Positions 1 through 7,352 of a stretch of 10,988 bases of DNA are shown here, piece by piece. The notes beneath the pieces are model-generated. The model was not told the DNA's origin. It searched no databases and saw nothing but the letters and a program-made list of their open reading frames with translations. Location of the stretch: NCBI GenBank assembly GCA_030593645.1, contig JAUVGT010000145.1, forward strand, positions 1 to 10,988. The letters run 5' to 3'. The translations under genes and the position numbers were made by a program. The stretch's first letter is position 1; the number at the start of each line of letters is the position of its first letter. The DNA comes from Deltaproteobacteria bacterium. Its GTDB lineage: Bacteria > Desulfobacterota > Desulfobacteria > Desulfobacterales > JAUVGT01.

Positions 1-139
1 CATTCAACTCCCCTGTTAAATAAAAAGACAGATTTAACAGGGCGGGTCCGATAAGTACGCTTCATGATTACGAAATTTGCACGCCTTGAATTTGAACTTT
101 TTACGAAACCGTCTATTTCGGACTTTTTACGAAACCATC
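1..139 (+). repeat. Dispersed palindromic repeat (MITE-like), copy 1, truncated at window edge
   Basis: This segment matches 7131-7267 along its whole length with few differences; 15-65 and 7144-7194 are an identical run of 51 bases. It contains an inverted repeat, CCTGTTAAAT and ATTTAACAGG, around a short loop. It ends with two tandem copies of an end-like motif, TTTTTACGAAACCGTC at 98-113 and TTTTTACGAAACCATC at 124-139, 26 bases apart. The left half present in the second copy would lie outside the window. No reading frame spans it, so a small non-autonomous mobile element is the best reading. Confidence 0.8.
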
Positions 140-145
140 AAAATT

Positions 146-192
146 GGTTTCAAAACCTCACCTCCGGTAATTTGGTGATGATCCGGAAATAA
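146..192 (+). repeat. GGTTTCAAAACCT motif followed by a hairpin, upstream of the hydroxylase gene
   Basis: GGTTTCAAAACCT at 146-158 is repeated exactly at 9598-9610. In both places a short hairpin follows at once; here TCACC pairs with GGTGA across an 11-base loop. The stretch lies between the dispersed repeat and the ribosome binding site of the hydroxylase gene, so it is probably transcribed as leader. It could be a second kind of intergenic repeat or an RNA structure; the sequence does not decide. Confidence 0.35.
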
Positions 193-213
193 TAATCAAT
201 AAGGAAATAAAAT

Positions 214-2490
214 ATGAAGGAATTTACTTCTATCGGGAAACGGATCCCTAAACTGGATGCGGTTGAAAAAGCGACCGGTAAGGTGCAATATATACAGGAT
301 GTCACTCGACCCGGCATGCTGTACGGAAAAATTCTTTACAGCAGGTATCCGCACGCGAAAATACTTAAGATCGATACATCCAGGGCGGAAAAACTTTCAG
401 GTGTCCGTGCGGTTCTGACGGGTGATGATATTCCTGAAATAAAAATGGGCGTTTATAAAGACAACAGCCCCCTTAAGAAAGGGAAAGTTCGATCGTACAG
501 GGATGAAGTGGCGGCGGTCGCGGCGACAGATCCTGAGACCGCGGAAAGGGCGATTAAAAGGATAGAGGTTACCTATGAAGCACTTCCCGGAATCTTTGAT
601 CCTGTGGAAGCCATGAAAGAGGACGCGATTCTTGTACATGAAAAGCATAAAACCAATATATTGAAAATGCCCTGGAAACTGCATTATGGTGATGTGGAAA
701 AAGCAAAAGAGCAGTCTGAATTTGTGGTGGATGATCAGTTCAGTACCACCTGGGTGACCCACTGCTGTATGGGAACCAGCGGAGCCCTCGCGGAATTTGA
801 TCATCATAACAACCTGACGATTTATACAAACACGCAGATTCCGTCTCTCGCGCAGAATGATTTTGTTGATGCCTTGAAGACCATGGGTCTAAAAAATCGG
901 AGGGTACGGGTGATTAAACCCTGTATCGGAGGCGGTTTCGGGAGCAAACTGGATACATACGCCTATGAATATATTGCCATACTTCTGGCTTTTAAAACAA
1001 GGAAGCCGGTAAAGGTTCTATTTAACAGGGAAGAAGAATTTATCGCGACCTCTACAAGACAGCCTACCATTACTGATATATCCCAGGGGTGTGACAAAAA
1101 TGGGAAGCTTTTATTCAGAGATATTTCGATGATCCTGGATAATGGTGCCTATACATCCTGGGGCGCCACGACACCCTCTGTGATGATGATGCCGATTACA
1201 TCCCTCTACAGGGTCCCGAATGTCAGATATTCCGCAAAGTGTGTGTACACGAATAATACCTATTCACAAGCCATGCGGGGCTATGGAAATCCGCAGGCTA
1301 CATTTGCTATTGAAAGTTCTATGGATACACTTGCCGAAGCCGCAGGAATCGATCCTGTTGAATTCCGGAGAATCAACTCCAATCAGCCGGGAGATCATAC
1401 CACGCAGGGTTTTCATATCACTTCCTGTGGTTTGAAAGAGTGTATCGATAAAATACACGAGCAGCTTGAATGGGAGAAACCCAGAGAAAGAGGAGAAGGT
1501 ATTGGAATCGCGTCTTTGATCCATGTGGGCGGAGGTGCGCGCGTATACAAATCAGATGGTTGCGGTACAATTATAAAAACGGACGATTATGGAAAGGTAA
1601 ATGTATTTACCGGGGCAACTGACATGGGCCAGGGTGCGGATACGGTCATTGCGCAGATCGTAGCAGAGGAACTTGGCCTTTGGGTGGACGACATCAATGT
1701 CATCCATTCAGACACAAATATATGCCCCTGGGACGTGGGTGCGCATGCAAGCAGAACCACATTTGTGGCCGGTAACTCGGCATTGGGAGCTGCAAAGAAA
1801 ATCAAGGAAAGTATTCTTGAAATTGCTGCCGGTCTGATGAAAGAACCGGCTGAAAACCTTGTTTTGAAGGGTCGAAAAATAATTTCCAGGGAAAATCCGG
1901 AAAACGTTATGGAAACCGACCGCCTCCTGAGGAAGGCCCATTTCAGGCACCAGGGGCAGATGCTGGCCTCAGAATATTTTTATGATCCTGCCAATGAAAA
2001 CATGGGGCGTGATTTCAAGGGCAACATGTCCATGACCTATACATTCGGCGCTCATGGCGTCAGGGTAAAAGTCGATGAAGAAACAGGGAAAGTGAAGATC
2101 GTCAATTATGTGGCCGCCCATGATGTGGGAAGAGCCATTAACCCAATGCTCCTTGAAGGACAGGTCTATGGCGGTGTGATGATGGGGATCGGATATGCGT
2201 TAACCGAACAGGTGATCCATGAGAAAGGTGAAATTATGAATCCCAATTTCAGGGATTATAAAGTCCTGACGGCAAAGGACGCCGTGGATATCGATGCCCC
2301 GGTTATTGAAACCATTGATAAGGATGGACCTTTTGGCGCCAAAGGAATTGGTGAACCCGGTTGTGTTCCGACAGCACCGGCAATTGCAAATGCCGTATAT
2401 AACGCGGTCGGGGTTCGGATCAAGGATCTTCCGATTACACCGGAAAAGGTGCTCGCTGCTATAAAAGAAAAAAAGAGCAAAAAAGATTAA
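214..2490 (+). CDS. Molybdenum hydroxylase large (Moco-binding) subunit, xanthine dehydrogenase / hydroxybenzoyl-CoA reductase alpha type
   Basis: Catalytic subunit of a xanthine oxidase-family molybdoenzyme, which hydroxylates or reductively dehydroxylates aromatic, heteroaromatic or aldehyde substrates. At 758 residues it is full length for stand-alone large subunits. Residues 1-130 form the small N-terminal domain typical of the family and the rest is the two-part cofactor-binding region. Visible signatures are GGGFGS at 239-244, RGYGNPQ at 355-361, MGQGAD at 471-476, ASRTTFVAGNS at 512-522 and GAKGIGEPG at 708-716, with Glu714 in the place of the catalytic glutamate. AAGGA at 201-205, eight bases before the ATG, supports the start. 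There is no signal peptide, so it is cytoplasmic. The THCCMGTSG stretch near 182-190 and RGYGN rather than RGFGG make a classical xanthine dehydrogenase less likely, but the substrate is unknown. The partner [2Fe-2S] and FAD subunits are not downstream. The nearby YqeB and MocA genes suggest a selenium-dependent hydroxylase. Confidence 0.93.
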   Translation: MKEFTSIGKRIPKLDAVEKATGKVQYIQDVTRPGMLYGKILYSRYPHAKILKIDTSRAEKLSGVRAVLTGDDIPEIKMGVYKDNSPLKKGKVRSYRDEVAAVAATDPETAERAIKRIEVTYEALPGIFDPVEAMKEDAILVHEKHKTNILKMPWKLHYGDVEKAKEQSEFVVDDQFSTTWVTHCCMGTSGALAEFDHHNNLTIYTNTQIPSLAQNDFVDALKTMGLKNRRVRVIKPCIGGGFGSKLDTYAYEYIAILLAFKTRKPVKVLFNREEEFIATSTRQPTITDISQGCDKNGKLLFRDISMILDNGAYTSWGATTPSVMMMPITSLYRVPNVRYSAKCVYTNNTYSQAMRGYGNPQATFAIESSMDTLAEAAGIDPVEFRRINSNQPGDHTTQGFHITSCGLKECIDKIHEQLEWEKPRERGEGIGIASLIHVGGGARVYKSDGCGTIIKTDDYGKVNVFTGATDMGQGADTVIAQIVAEELGLWVDDINVIHSDTNICPWDVGAHASRTTFVAGNSALGAAKKIKESILEIAAGLMKEPAENLVLKGRKIISRENPENVMETDRLLRKAHFRHQGQMLASEYFYDPANENMGRDFKGNMSMTYTFGAHGVRVKVDEETGKVKIVNYVAAHDVGRAINPMLLEGQVYGGVMMGIGYALTEQVIHEKGEIMNPNFRDYKVLTAKDAVDIDAPVIETIDKDGPFGAKGIGEPGCVPTAPAIANAVYNAVGVRIKDLPITPEKVLAAIKEKKSKKD

Positions 2491-2508
2491 AACACAGGAC
2501 TATATTTA

Positions 2509-2540
2509 TTGAAATGGAATCATCTGCATGTTTATATAAT
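2509..2540 (+). promoter_or_regulatory. Weak sigma70-like promoter candidate upstream of the TRAP operon
   Basis: TTGAAA at 2509-2514 and TATAAT at 2535-2540 lie in the 124-base gap between the hydroxylase and the binding-protein gene. The 20-base spacer is longer than the usual 17; reading the -10 as TATATA at 2533-2538 gives 18 bases but a poorer box. It would let the transporter be transcribed separately from the hydroxylase. Confidence 0.25.
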
Positions 2541-2614
2541 CGAATGATAGGGATTTCGATTTTGAGTAGAGTTGAATAACAATAATGTTTTAACAACTCA
2601 TTAAGGAGGGATGG

Positions 2615-3637
2615 ATGATGAAACAAAAACAGAGGATTATAATTACAGGGGTTTTTCTGGCTATTTTTTTTACGGCTGCTATTATTCCAGGTTCAGCATG
2701 CGCGGAACCGATCAAGCTGAGTTATGCCAACTTTCCCCCGGCACCGACATTTCCATGTGTTCAAATGGAACGATGGAAAAAAGAAGTTGAAAAACGCACA
2801 AATGGAAAGGTGGTTATTAATACTTTTCCGGGCGGAACACTTTTAGGCGCAAAAAGCATGATGGACGGTGTGATCGCCGGGCAGGCCGATATCGGGAATC
2901 TATGCATGGCCTATCAGGGAGACCGGTTTGTCGTTACCAACGCCATTGCGCTTCCGGTGGGTTTTACAACCGCGAAATCAGGAAGCCTTGCTTTGCTGGA
3001 CCTGTATAATAAACATAAACCCACCAGTTTTTCAAAGGTAAAGGTCCTCACCATGTTCACAACCGCCCCCTCTCATCTCATGACTAAAAAAGCGATAAAA
3101 AATCTTGCGGACCTTAAAGGGTATACCCTGAGAGCCTCCGGCGGCGCTGCCGCGATTTTAAAAGCCTGGGGGGCCAACCAGGTTGGAATGCCTCAGTCCG
3201 ATGTTCCCGAAGCCATGCAGAAAGGAACCATCCAGGGACAGTTTACATCTTTTGATGTTCTGAAAGATTTTAAATATGCAGAAATTTGTAAATATGCCGT
3301 CGTTTTAAACGGTCCTGTCTATGCATTTTCCGTAGTCATGAACATGGACAAGTGGAATGCTCTGCCCAAAGACGTTCAGAAGGTCATGGACGGTATGGTC
3401 CGTGAACAATCCGAGTGGACCGGAAATTACCTGGACAATCATATAAAAGAATCCGTGGCCTGGTCAAAAAAAGACCATAGCGTCACATTTTACAAACTGC
3501 CGGCCGGTGAAATGGCAAAGTGGAATAAATTAATCGAACCGGTCACAGCCAACTGGATAAATTCCAAAAAAGAAAAAGGGATTCCGGCCGAAGAAATAGC
3601 GGCGGACGTGGCGGCCCTTGCCAAGAAATACAATTAG
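2615..3637 (+). CDS. dctP: TRAP transporter periplasmic substrate-binding protein (DctP family)
   Basis: Extracytoplasmic solute receptor that captures a substrate in the periplasm and delivers it to the DctQ/DctM permease encoded just downstream; such systems run on a sodium gradient. The 340 residues are normal for the family. A signal peptide covers residues 1-30: basic MMKQKQR, a hydrophobic core, then Ala28-Cys29-Ala30 before the probable cut. PGGTLLGAKSMMDGVIAGQADIG (72-94) is the typical lobe-1 segment. Arg173 in TLRASG occupies the position of the conserved arginine that salt-bridges the ligand carboxylate in characterised members. AAGGAGGG at 2603-2610 is a strong ribosome site; the second ATG at 2618 has slightly better spacing than the first. 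The ligand is probably an organic acid; that it feeds the adjacent hydroxylase is inference. The name follows the family, not proven C4-dicarboxylate transport. Confidence 0.93.
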   Translation: MMKQKQRIIITGVFLAIFFTAAIIPGSACAEPIKLSYANFPPAPTFPCVQMERWKKEVEKRTNGKVVINTFPGGTLLGAKSMMDGVIAGQADIGNLCMAYQGDRFVVTNAIALPVGFTTAKSGSLALLDLYNKHKPTSFSKVKVLTMFTTAPSHLMTKKAIKNLADLKGYTLRASGGAAAILKAWGANQVGMPQSDVPEAMQKGTIQGQFTSFDVLKDFKYAEICKYAVVLNGPVYAFSVVMNMDKWNALPKDVQKVMDGMVREQSEWTGNYLDNHIKESVAWSKKDHSVTFYKLPAGEMAKWNKLIEPVTANWINSKKEKGIPAEEIAADVAALAKKYN

Positions 3638-3654
3638 TAACATATGTTTAATCC

Positions 3655-3719
3655 AAATAAATATCCTCACCTGTCATTTGTCGGATGATATGATTGTTAA
3701 ACAGGTGAGGATTTTATTT
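3655..3719 (+). terminator. Long intercistronic hairpin between TRAP binding-protein and permease genes
   Basis: ATCCTCACCTGT at 3663-3674 is perfectly complementary to ACAGGTGAGGAT at 3701-3712 around a 26-base loop. The stem extends as AAATAAA (3655-3661) with TTTATTT (3713-3719) across one bulged T, giving 19 pairs. It begins 18 bases after the dctP stop codon and the 3' arm runs into TTTATTT. It may be a leaky terminator or an mRNA 3'-end stabiliser, either of which would give more binding protein than permease. The run of U is imperfect, so full termination is doubtful. Confidence 0.65.
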
Positions 3720-3754
3720 GATATCGATTCAATCGACCTAATGAGAGAGAACGC

Positions 3755-4243
3755 ATGCACACCCTTGAAAAAACATGTCTGGTGCTCAACAAGATACTTC
3801 TTGCGATTGCCGGTATTCTGCTATGCGGCATGATCTTTTTGACCTGTGCGAATATTTTATTTCGAGAAATGGGGATGCCGATTCGGGGAACTTATGAATT
3901 GATGGGATATATGTGTGCCGTTGTCATAGCCCTTTCCCTTGGATACACACAGAGCCATAAAAGTCATATCGCCGTTGATATCGTGGTACAGAGGTTTTCG
4001 AAAACAATCCAAAAGATATTAGGAGCCGTAAACAATATTGTCTGCATGATCTTCTTTTCAATCGCGGGCTGGCAGATCATCAGAATCGGTACGAATCTTA
4101 TGAATACCGGAGAAACATCGGAAACCCTGAGAATTGTTTACTACCCTTTCACATATGGAACGGCATTGGGGTGTTTCATCATCGCCTTTACCATAGCGGT
4201 TGATTTCTTGATGTCCATTACCGCTAAAAAGGAGACAGTATAG
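3755..4243 (+). CDS. dctQ: TRAP transporter small permease subunit (DctQ family)
   Basis: Small integral-membrane subunit that pairs with the large permease and helps dock the loaded binding protein. At 162 residues it has the normal size. Four hydrophobic segments are visible at about 12-33, 47-66, 87-107 and 130-152, the usual four-helix layout with a short charged N-terminus. Typical features include the loop ELMGYMCAVVIALSLGYTQS after helix 1 and the HIAVDIV segment near residues 71-77 that follows it. The upstream region carries only a weak GAGAGA ribosome site before the ATG, after the long hairpin that follows dctP. Its TAG stop directly abuts the ATG of the large permease gene, so the two permease subunits are almost certainly translationally coupled. 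Confidence 0.9.
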   Translation: MHTLEKTCLVLNKILLAIAGILLCGMIFLTCANILFREMGMPIRGTYELMGYMCAVVIALSLGYTQSHKSHIAVDIVVQRFSKTIQKILGAVNNIVCMIFFSIAGWQIIRIGTNLMNTGETSETLRIVYYPFTYGTALGCFIIAFTIAVDFLMSITAKKETV

Positions 4244-5548
4244 ATGGATGCAGCAATCATCGGAATCCTTGGAATCATCGTTCTGATTCTCGTTCTTTTT
4301 TTCCTCGGTATGCCGGTGGGATTCGCCATGGCGATCATTGGCTTTATCGGTTTTGCTTACGTGGTTTCACCATCTGCCGCATTAAATATGGTTGGCACTG
4401 ATATCTGGACCACCTTTTCCAAATACGGCCTGACCGTTATCCCGCTATTCGTTTTTATGGGGTATCTGGCGTTCAATGCCGGAATTGCCGAAAGGCTGTA
4501 TGACGCCGCATACAAATGGATCGGCCACTGGCGCGGGGGACTGGCTATCGCAACGATTTGCGCGGATGAGCTTTTTGCCGCCATATGCGGATCCAATACA
4601 GCGACAGCTGCCACCATGGGCGCGGTAGCCATGCCGCAAATGAAAAAATATAAATATGATGACAGTCTCAGCACCGGAACCGTGGTAACGGGCGGGACAC
4701 TGGGTACAGTGATGCCGCCCAGCGTTGTGCTTATTATTATCGGCCTTCAAACACAGCAATCCATTATCAAGCTGTTTCTGGCCGGAATATTACCGGCAAT
4801 TATTCTGGGTGTACTGTTTATCTTGACTATATTTGTATTATGCCGTTTATTTCCCGATTTCGGTCCGGCGGGGCCAAAAACGACTTTCCGTGAAAAACTC
4901 AAATCCCTGATCGGCGTTATCGAAGCGCTAACTATTTTTGTTCTGGTTATCGGGGGCCTTTATATCGGTGTTTTCACACCGACCGAAGCGGGTGCCGTGG
5001 GTGTATTACTAACCTTAGTGGTAGCCGCTGCAGCCAAAAGGCTTGTCTGGAAAGGAATTATTAATTCCATGCGGGAAACGCTTAAAATTTCCTGCTTTGT
5101 ATTTGTCTTAGTCACCGGAGCGATTATTTTCGGGCGTTTTCTTGCGGTTACCCGGCTACCATTTATGATTGCCGATTTTGCCGCCGGCTTACCGGTATCT
5201 CCCTATGTTATTTTAGCGTTTATACTGATGATTTATTTGATCGGCGGATGTTTCATGGATTCCCTGGGATTTCTGGTATTGACCATTCCGATCTTTTTCC
5301 CTCTCGGAAAAGCACTCGGCTTTGATCCTATATGGTTTTCAATCATCATCACCCTGGTCACTACCATGGGTGCAATTACACCTCCGGTTGGTGTAAATAT
5401 CTACGTGGTAAAGGCACTGGCGCCAGATGTACCGCTGGCAACGATTTTTAAAAGTGTCAGTTTTTTTCTAATTGCCTGTATTGTCAGCATCATCATCCTG
5501 ATTATTTTTCCTCAGATCGTGCTGATCATTCCACGGCTGGCATATTAA
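4244..5548 (+). CDS. dctM: TRAP transporter large permease subunit (DctM family)
   Basis: Main translocation subunit of the TRAP system in the inner membrane. The 434 residues are hydrophobic almost throughout, compatible with about a dozen membrane segments. Family signatures are GMPVGFAMA at 22-30, IPLFVFMG at 66-73, the CGSNTATAATMGAVAMPQM stretch at 115-133, GTLGTVMPPS at 151-160, FTPTEAGA at 244-251 and GAITPPVGVN at 376-385; the two repeated TPP/MPP-type loops are where substrate and sodium bind in studied homologues. AAAGGAG at 4228-4234, nine bases ahead of the ATG, lies within the end of dctQ, and the start codon follows the dctQ stop with no gap. The gene ends the TRAP operon; the next gene is convergent, with a 95-base gap and no convincing terminator. 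Confidence 0.95.
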   Translation: MDAAIIGILGIIVLILVLFFLGMPVGFAMAIIGFIGFAYVVSPSAALNMVGTDIWTTFSKYGLTVIPLFVFMGYLAFNAGIAERLYDAAYKWIGHWRGGLAIATICADELFAAICGSNTATAATMGAVAMPQMKKYKYDDSLSTGTVVTGGTLGTVMPPSVVLIIIGLQTQQSIIKLFLAGILPAIILGVLFILTIFVLCRLFPDFGPAGPKTTFREKLKSLIGVIEALTIFVLVIGGLYIGVFTPTEAGAVGVLLTLVVAAAAKRLVWKGIINSMRETLKISCFVFVLVTGAIIFGRFLAVTRLPFMIADFAAGLPVSPYVILAFILMIYLIGGCFMDSLGFLVLTIPIFFPLGKALGFDPIWFSIIITLVTTMGAITPPVGVNIYVVKALAPDVPLATIFKSVSFFLIACIVSIIILIIFPQIVLIIPRLAY

Positions 5549-5643
5549 TTAGAAGTAGTTTTTCAAAATTTCAAGTCATGTTCAATTGTAGAGAGTTAGT
5601 CGATGAAAAATAGCGACCCGTAAATCCGGCACTGAAGAAACTC

Positions 5644-6252
5644 TTAAGGGGTTGATAATTTTTTTAGATCCGCCTGTACATCAATATCAATAAAACAGGT
5701 GGAATTGTTGATTTCCACGGTAAGCACATGCTCCGGATGGTTTAAGATGATTTGTCTCGCGCCCATATCCCCTTTGATGTCAAAAAGAAGTGGATAGAAA
5801 CTTTTACTGAAGATAACGGGATTGCCCCTTTGGTGCTTGTAGACGGGAACGCAGATAGCTTTTTCGGAAGTGTGAAATTTTTCAAGCAGCCAGTCAATGG
5901 TTTGAGAATCCATCATTGGCTGGTCTCCCAGAAGAAACATGACCGATGGGAATAAGTTCATGGCTTTGGATAATCCGGCCAGAAGCGAAGTGCTCATACC
6001 GTTTTTATAATTTTTATTGATAACTATTGTGATTCGATTATTGAAATATTTATTATCAAGTGAATTAAGGATTTTCTCCGATTCATGCCCCAGTACTAAG
6101 TATATCGCGGCCAGATCCGAATTGATTGATGCATCAAGGACCCATTCAATCAAAAGTTTATCGTTTAGTTTTAAAAGTTGTTTTGGCATTTTAAATCGTT
6201 TGGACATGCCTGCCGCAAGAATGATTCCTGCAGTTTGGTTTTTTTCTATCAT
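5644..6252 (-). CDS. mocA: Molybdenum cofactor nucleotidyltransferase, MocA/YgfJ type
   Basis: MobA-like transferase that in characterised MocA proteins joins CMP to molybdopterin to make the cytosine dinucleotide cofactor of xanthine oxidase-family enzymes. The 202 residues match the family length. The nucleotide-binding N-terminus reads AGIILAAGMSKRFKMPKQLL (8-27), with the loop and Lys24 where the family binds the triphosphate. NGMSTSLLAGL at 84-94 is the MocA-type segment after the central strand, GDQP at 109-112 holds the metal-binding Asp, GNPVIF is at 143-148, GDMGAR at 161-166 and DIDVQADL at 189-196. AAGGTA, six bases before the ATG, supports the start. It is the only minus-strand gene here, divergent from the transglutaminase-fold gene. 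Its expected client is the hydroxylase at 214-2490. A YgfJ-type maturation role in selenium-dependent hydroxylase systems is equally compatible. Confidence 0.9.
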   Translation of the reverse strand: MIEKNQTAGIILAAGMSKRFKMPKQLLKLNDKLLIEWVLDASINSDLAAIYLVLGHESEKILNSLDNKYFNNRITIVINKNYKNGMSTSLLAGLSKAMNLFPSVMFLLGDQPMMDSQTIDWLLEKFHTSEKAICVPVYKHQRGNPVIFSKSFYPLLFDIKGDMGARQIILNHPEHVLTVEINNSTCFIDIDVQADLKKLSTP

Positions 6253-6353
6253 AGATCGTACCTTAGTATCATAATTATCAATACGGAAAAGATCCTATAC
6301 TTTTTAATATAATCCAAGTATATACATATTCTATATAAAGAGGTGCAAGAAAA
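6253..6353. promoter_or_regulatory. Divergent intergenic region between mocA and the transglutaminase-fold gene
   Basis: This 101-base AT-rich gap must carry outward promoters for both genes unless one is read from elsewhere. A perfect TATAAT lies at 6308-6313 on the plus strand, 40 bases from the ATG, but no good -35 box sits 16-18 bases upstream of it. The ribosome site for the plus-strand gene is AAAGAGGTG at 6338-6346; for mocA it is AAGGTA on the minus strand at 6259-6264. Confidence 0.4.
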
Positions 6354-7058
6354 ATGATACAAAATAAGTTTCAAGAATTTCTGTCTCCCACAAAAATATT
6401 AGACAGTGATCATCCTGCTATATGTGCTTATGCATTGAAAATCGTTGGCGATCTGGCAAATGATCCCATTGAAAAAGCGGTTAAACTCTATTATGCGGTC
6501 AGGGATGGTATACGGTATGATCCTTATTCACCGTTTTTTCTGCCTGAACATTACATCGCCAGCACTATTCTAAAAAAGGGAAAGGGGTATTGCGTTGCCA
6601 AGGCATCGCTTCTTTGTACCCTTGGGAGGGCCTGCAACATACCCTCGAGGATCGGATTTGCTGATGTGAAAAATCATCTGGCGACCAAACAGCTGATAGA
6701 ATATATCGGATCCGATATTTTTGTATATCACGGATTTGTTGAATTTTATCTTAATAGGAAGTGGGTCAAGGCAACACCGGCTTTTAACGAAGAACTCTGT
6801 AAACTGCACCACGTCAAACCCCTGGAGTTCAATGGGCTTGAAGATTCTATATTTCATGAATATAACACGGACAATAAAAAATTTATGGAATATTTAAAAG
6901 ACCACAGTACATTTTCGGACATCCCGGTTGACTTGATAGTGCCTGCCTGGGAAAAAGCTTACGGCAGGGAAAGGATCAGGGCATGGATCAACTATTATAA
7001 TGAAACGGGTGAGATGCCTAAAAAGAATTTCCACAAAGAGGAAGTCTGGAAGAAATAG
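6354..7058 (+). CDS. Transglutaminase-like (papain-fold) protein with substituted catalytic Asp
   Basis: A 234-residue cytoplasmic protein with a bacterial transglutaminase-like core. Residues 38-60 match the helix before the core (AVKLYYAVRDGIRYD). The nucleophile segment is GKGYCVAKASLLCTLGRA with Cys80, followed by IPSRIGFADV. The histidine segment is YHGFVEFYLNRKWVKATPAFN with His126; the family usually reads D-P-T after the tryptophan, and here Ala140 occupies the Asp position (KATPAFN). So the Cys-His pair is present and the third residue is not, unless another Asp or Asn (Asn145 is close) takes over. There is no signal peptide. Members act as proteases, amidases or cross-linkers, and no role in cofactor maturation is established to my knowledge. 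The position, between mocA and a MoeA-like gene, suggests a link to the hydroxylase but does not prove one. Confidence 0.8.
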   Translation: MIQNKFQEFLSPTKILDSDHPAICAYALKIVGDLANDPIEKAVKLYYAVRDGIRYDPYSPFFLPEHYIASTILKKGKGYCVAKASLLCTLGRACNIPSRIGFADVKNHLATKQLIEYIGSDIFVYHGFVEFYLNRKWVKATPAFNEELCKLHHVKPLEFNGLEDSIFHEYNTDNKKFMEYLKDHSTFSDIPVDLIVPAWEKAYGRERIRAWINYYNETGEMPKKNFHKEEVWKK

Positions 7059-7070
7059 AAGGGATACATT

Positions 7071-7267
7071 TGACGGTTTCGTAATCCGCCGTAGGCGGAC
7101 CAACTTCTGCGTTGTGCTGCATTTTGCAATGATTCAACGCCCGGTTAAATAAAAAGACAGATTTAACAGGGCGGGTCCGATAAGTACGCTTCATCATTAC
7201 AAAAATGCACGCCTTGAATTTGAACTCTTTACGAAACCGTCACATTCGGATTTTTTGCGAGACCATC
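7071..7267 (+). repeat. Dispersed palindromic repeat (MITE-like), copy 2, complete
   Basis: Begins 12 bases after the stop codon of the transglutaminase-fold gene. TGACGGTTTCGTAA at 7071-7084 is the exact inverse of TTACGAAACCGTCA at 7229-7242, giving terminal inverted repeats about 172 bases apart. Inside, the two halves are imperfectly complementary (GTGCTGCATTTTGCAATGAT on the left against ATCATTACAAAAATGCAC on the right) and meet at a central hairpin, GGTTAAAT/ATTTAAC. A second end-like motif, TTTTTGCGAGACCATC, lies at 7252-7267, 26 bases beyond the first, as in copy 1. A short extra hairpin, TCCGCC-GTA-GGCGGA, sits at 7085-7099 and recurs with a different loop at 9643-9657. It carries no coding frame, so any movement would rely on a transposase elsewhere. 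Confidence 0.8.
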
Positions 7268-7352
7268 ACATTTACGTTGTTAATAAAAACGATTGAGATA
7301 TTGATACTAAAAAAAATGAATTGTACATGAGAATTTGAATGAGTAGAAAACC

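Noticed and set aside
141..213. Molybdenum-cofactor riboswitch in the hydroxylase leader
   Set aside because: The 73 bases between repeat and start codon form only a small hairpin and are too short for the multi-stem Moco riboswitch.
397..807. 136-codon minus-strand frame inside the hydroxylase gene
   Set aside because: Antisense to a well-supported family protein, with no recognisable motif; a shadow frame. The same applies to the other frames inside the hydroxylase, dctM, MoeA-like and yqeB genes.
3618..3833. 71-codon plus-strand frame across the dctP-dctQ junction
   Set aside because: It overlaps the end of dctP, the long hairpin and the start of dctQ in another frame, and has no ribosome site or family features.
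5752..6274. Plus-strand frames of 67 and 85 codons opposite mocA
   Set aside because: They lie antisense to a clear MocA family protein and have no motifs of their own.
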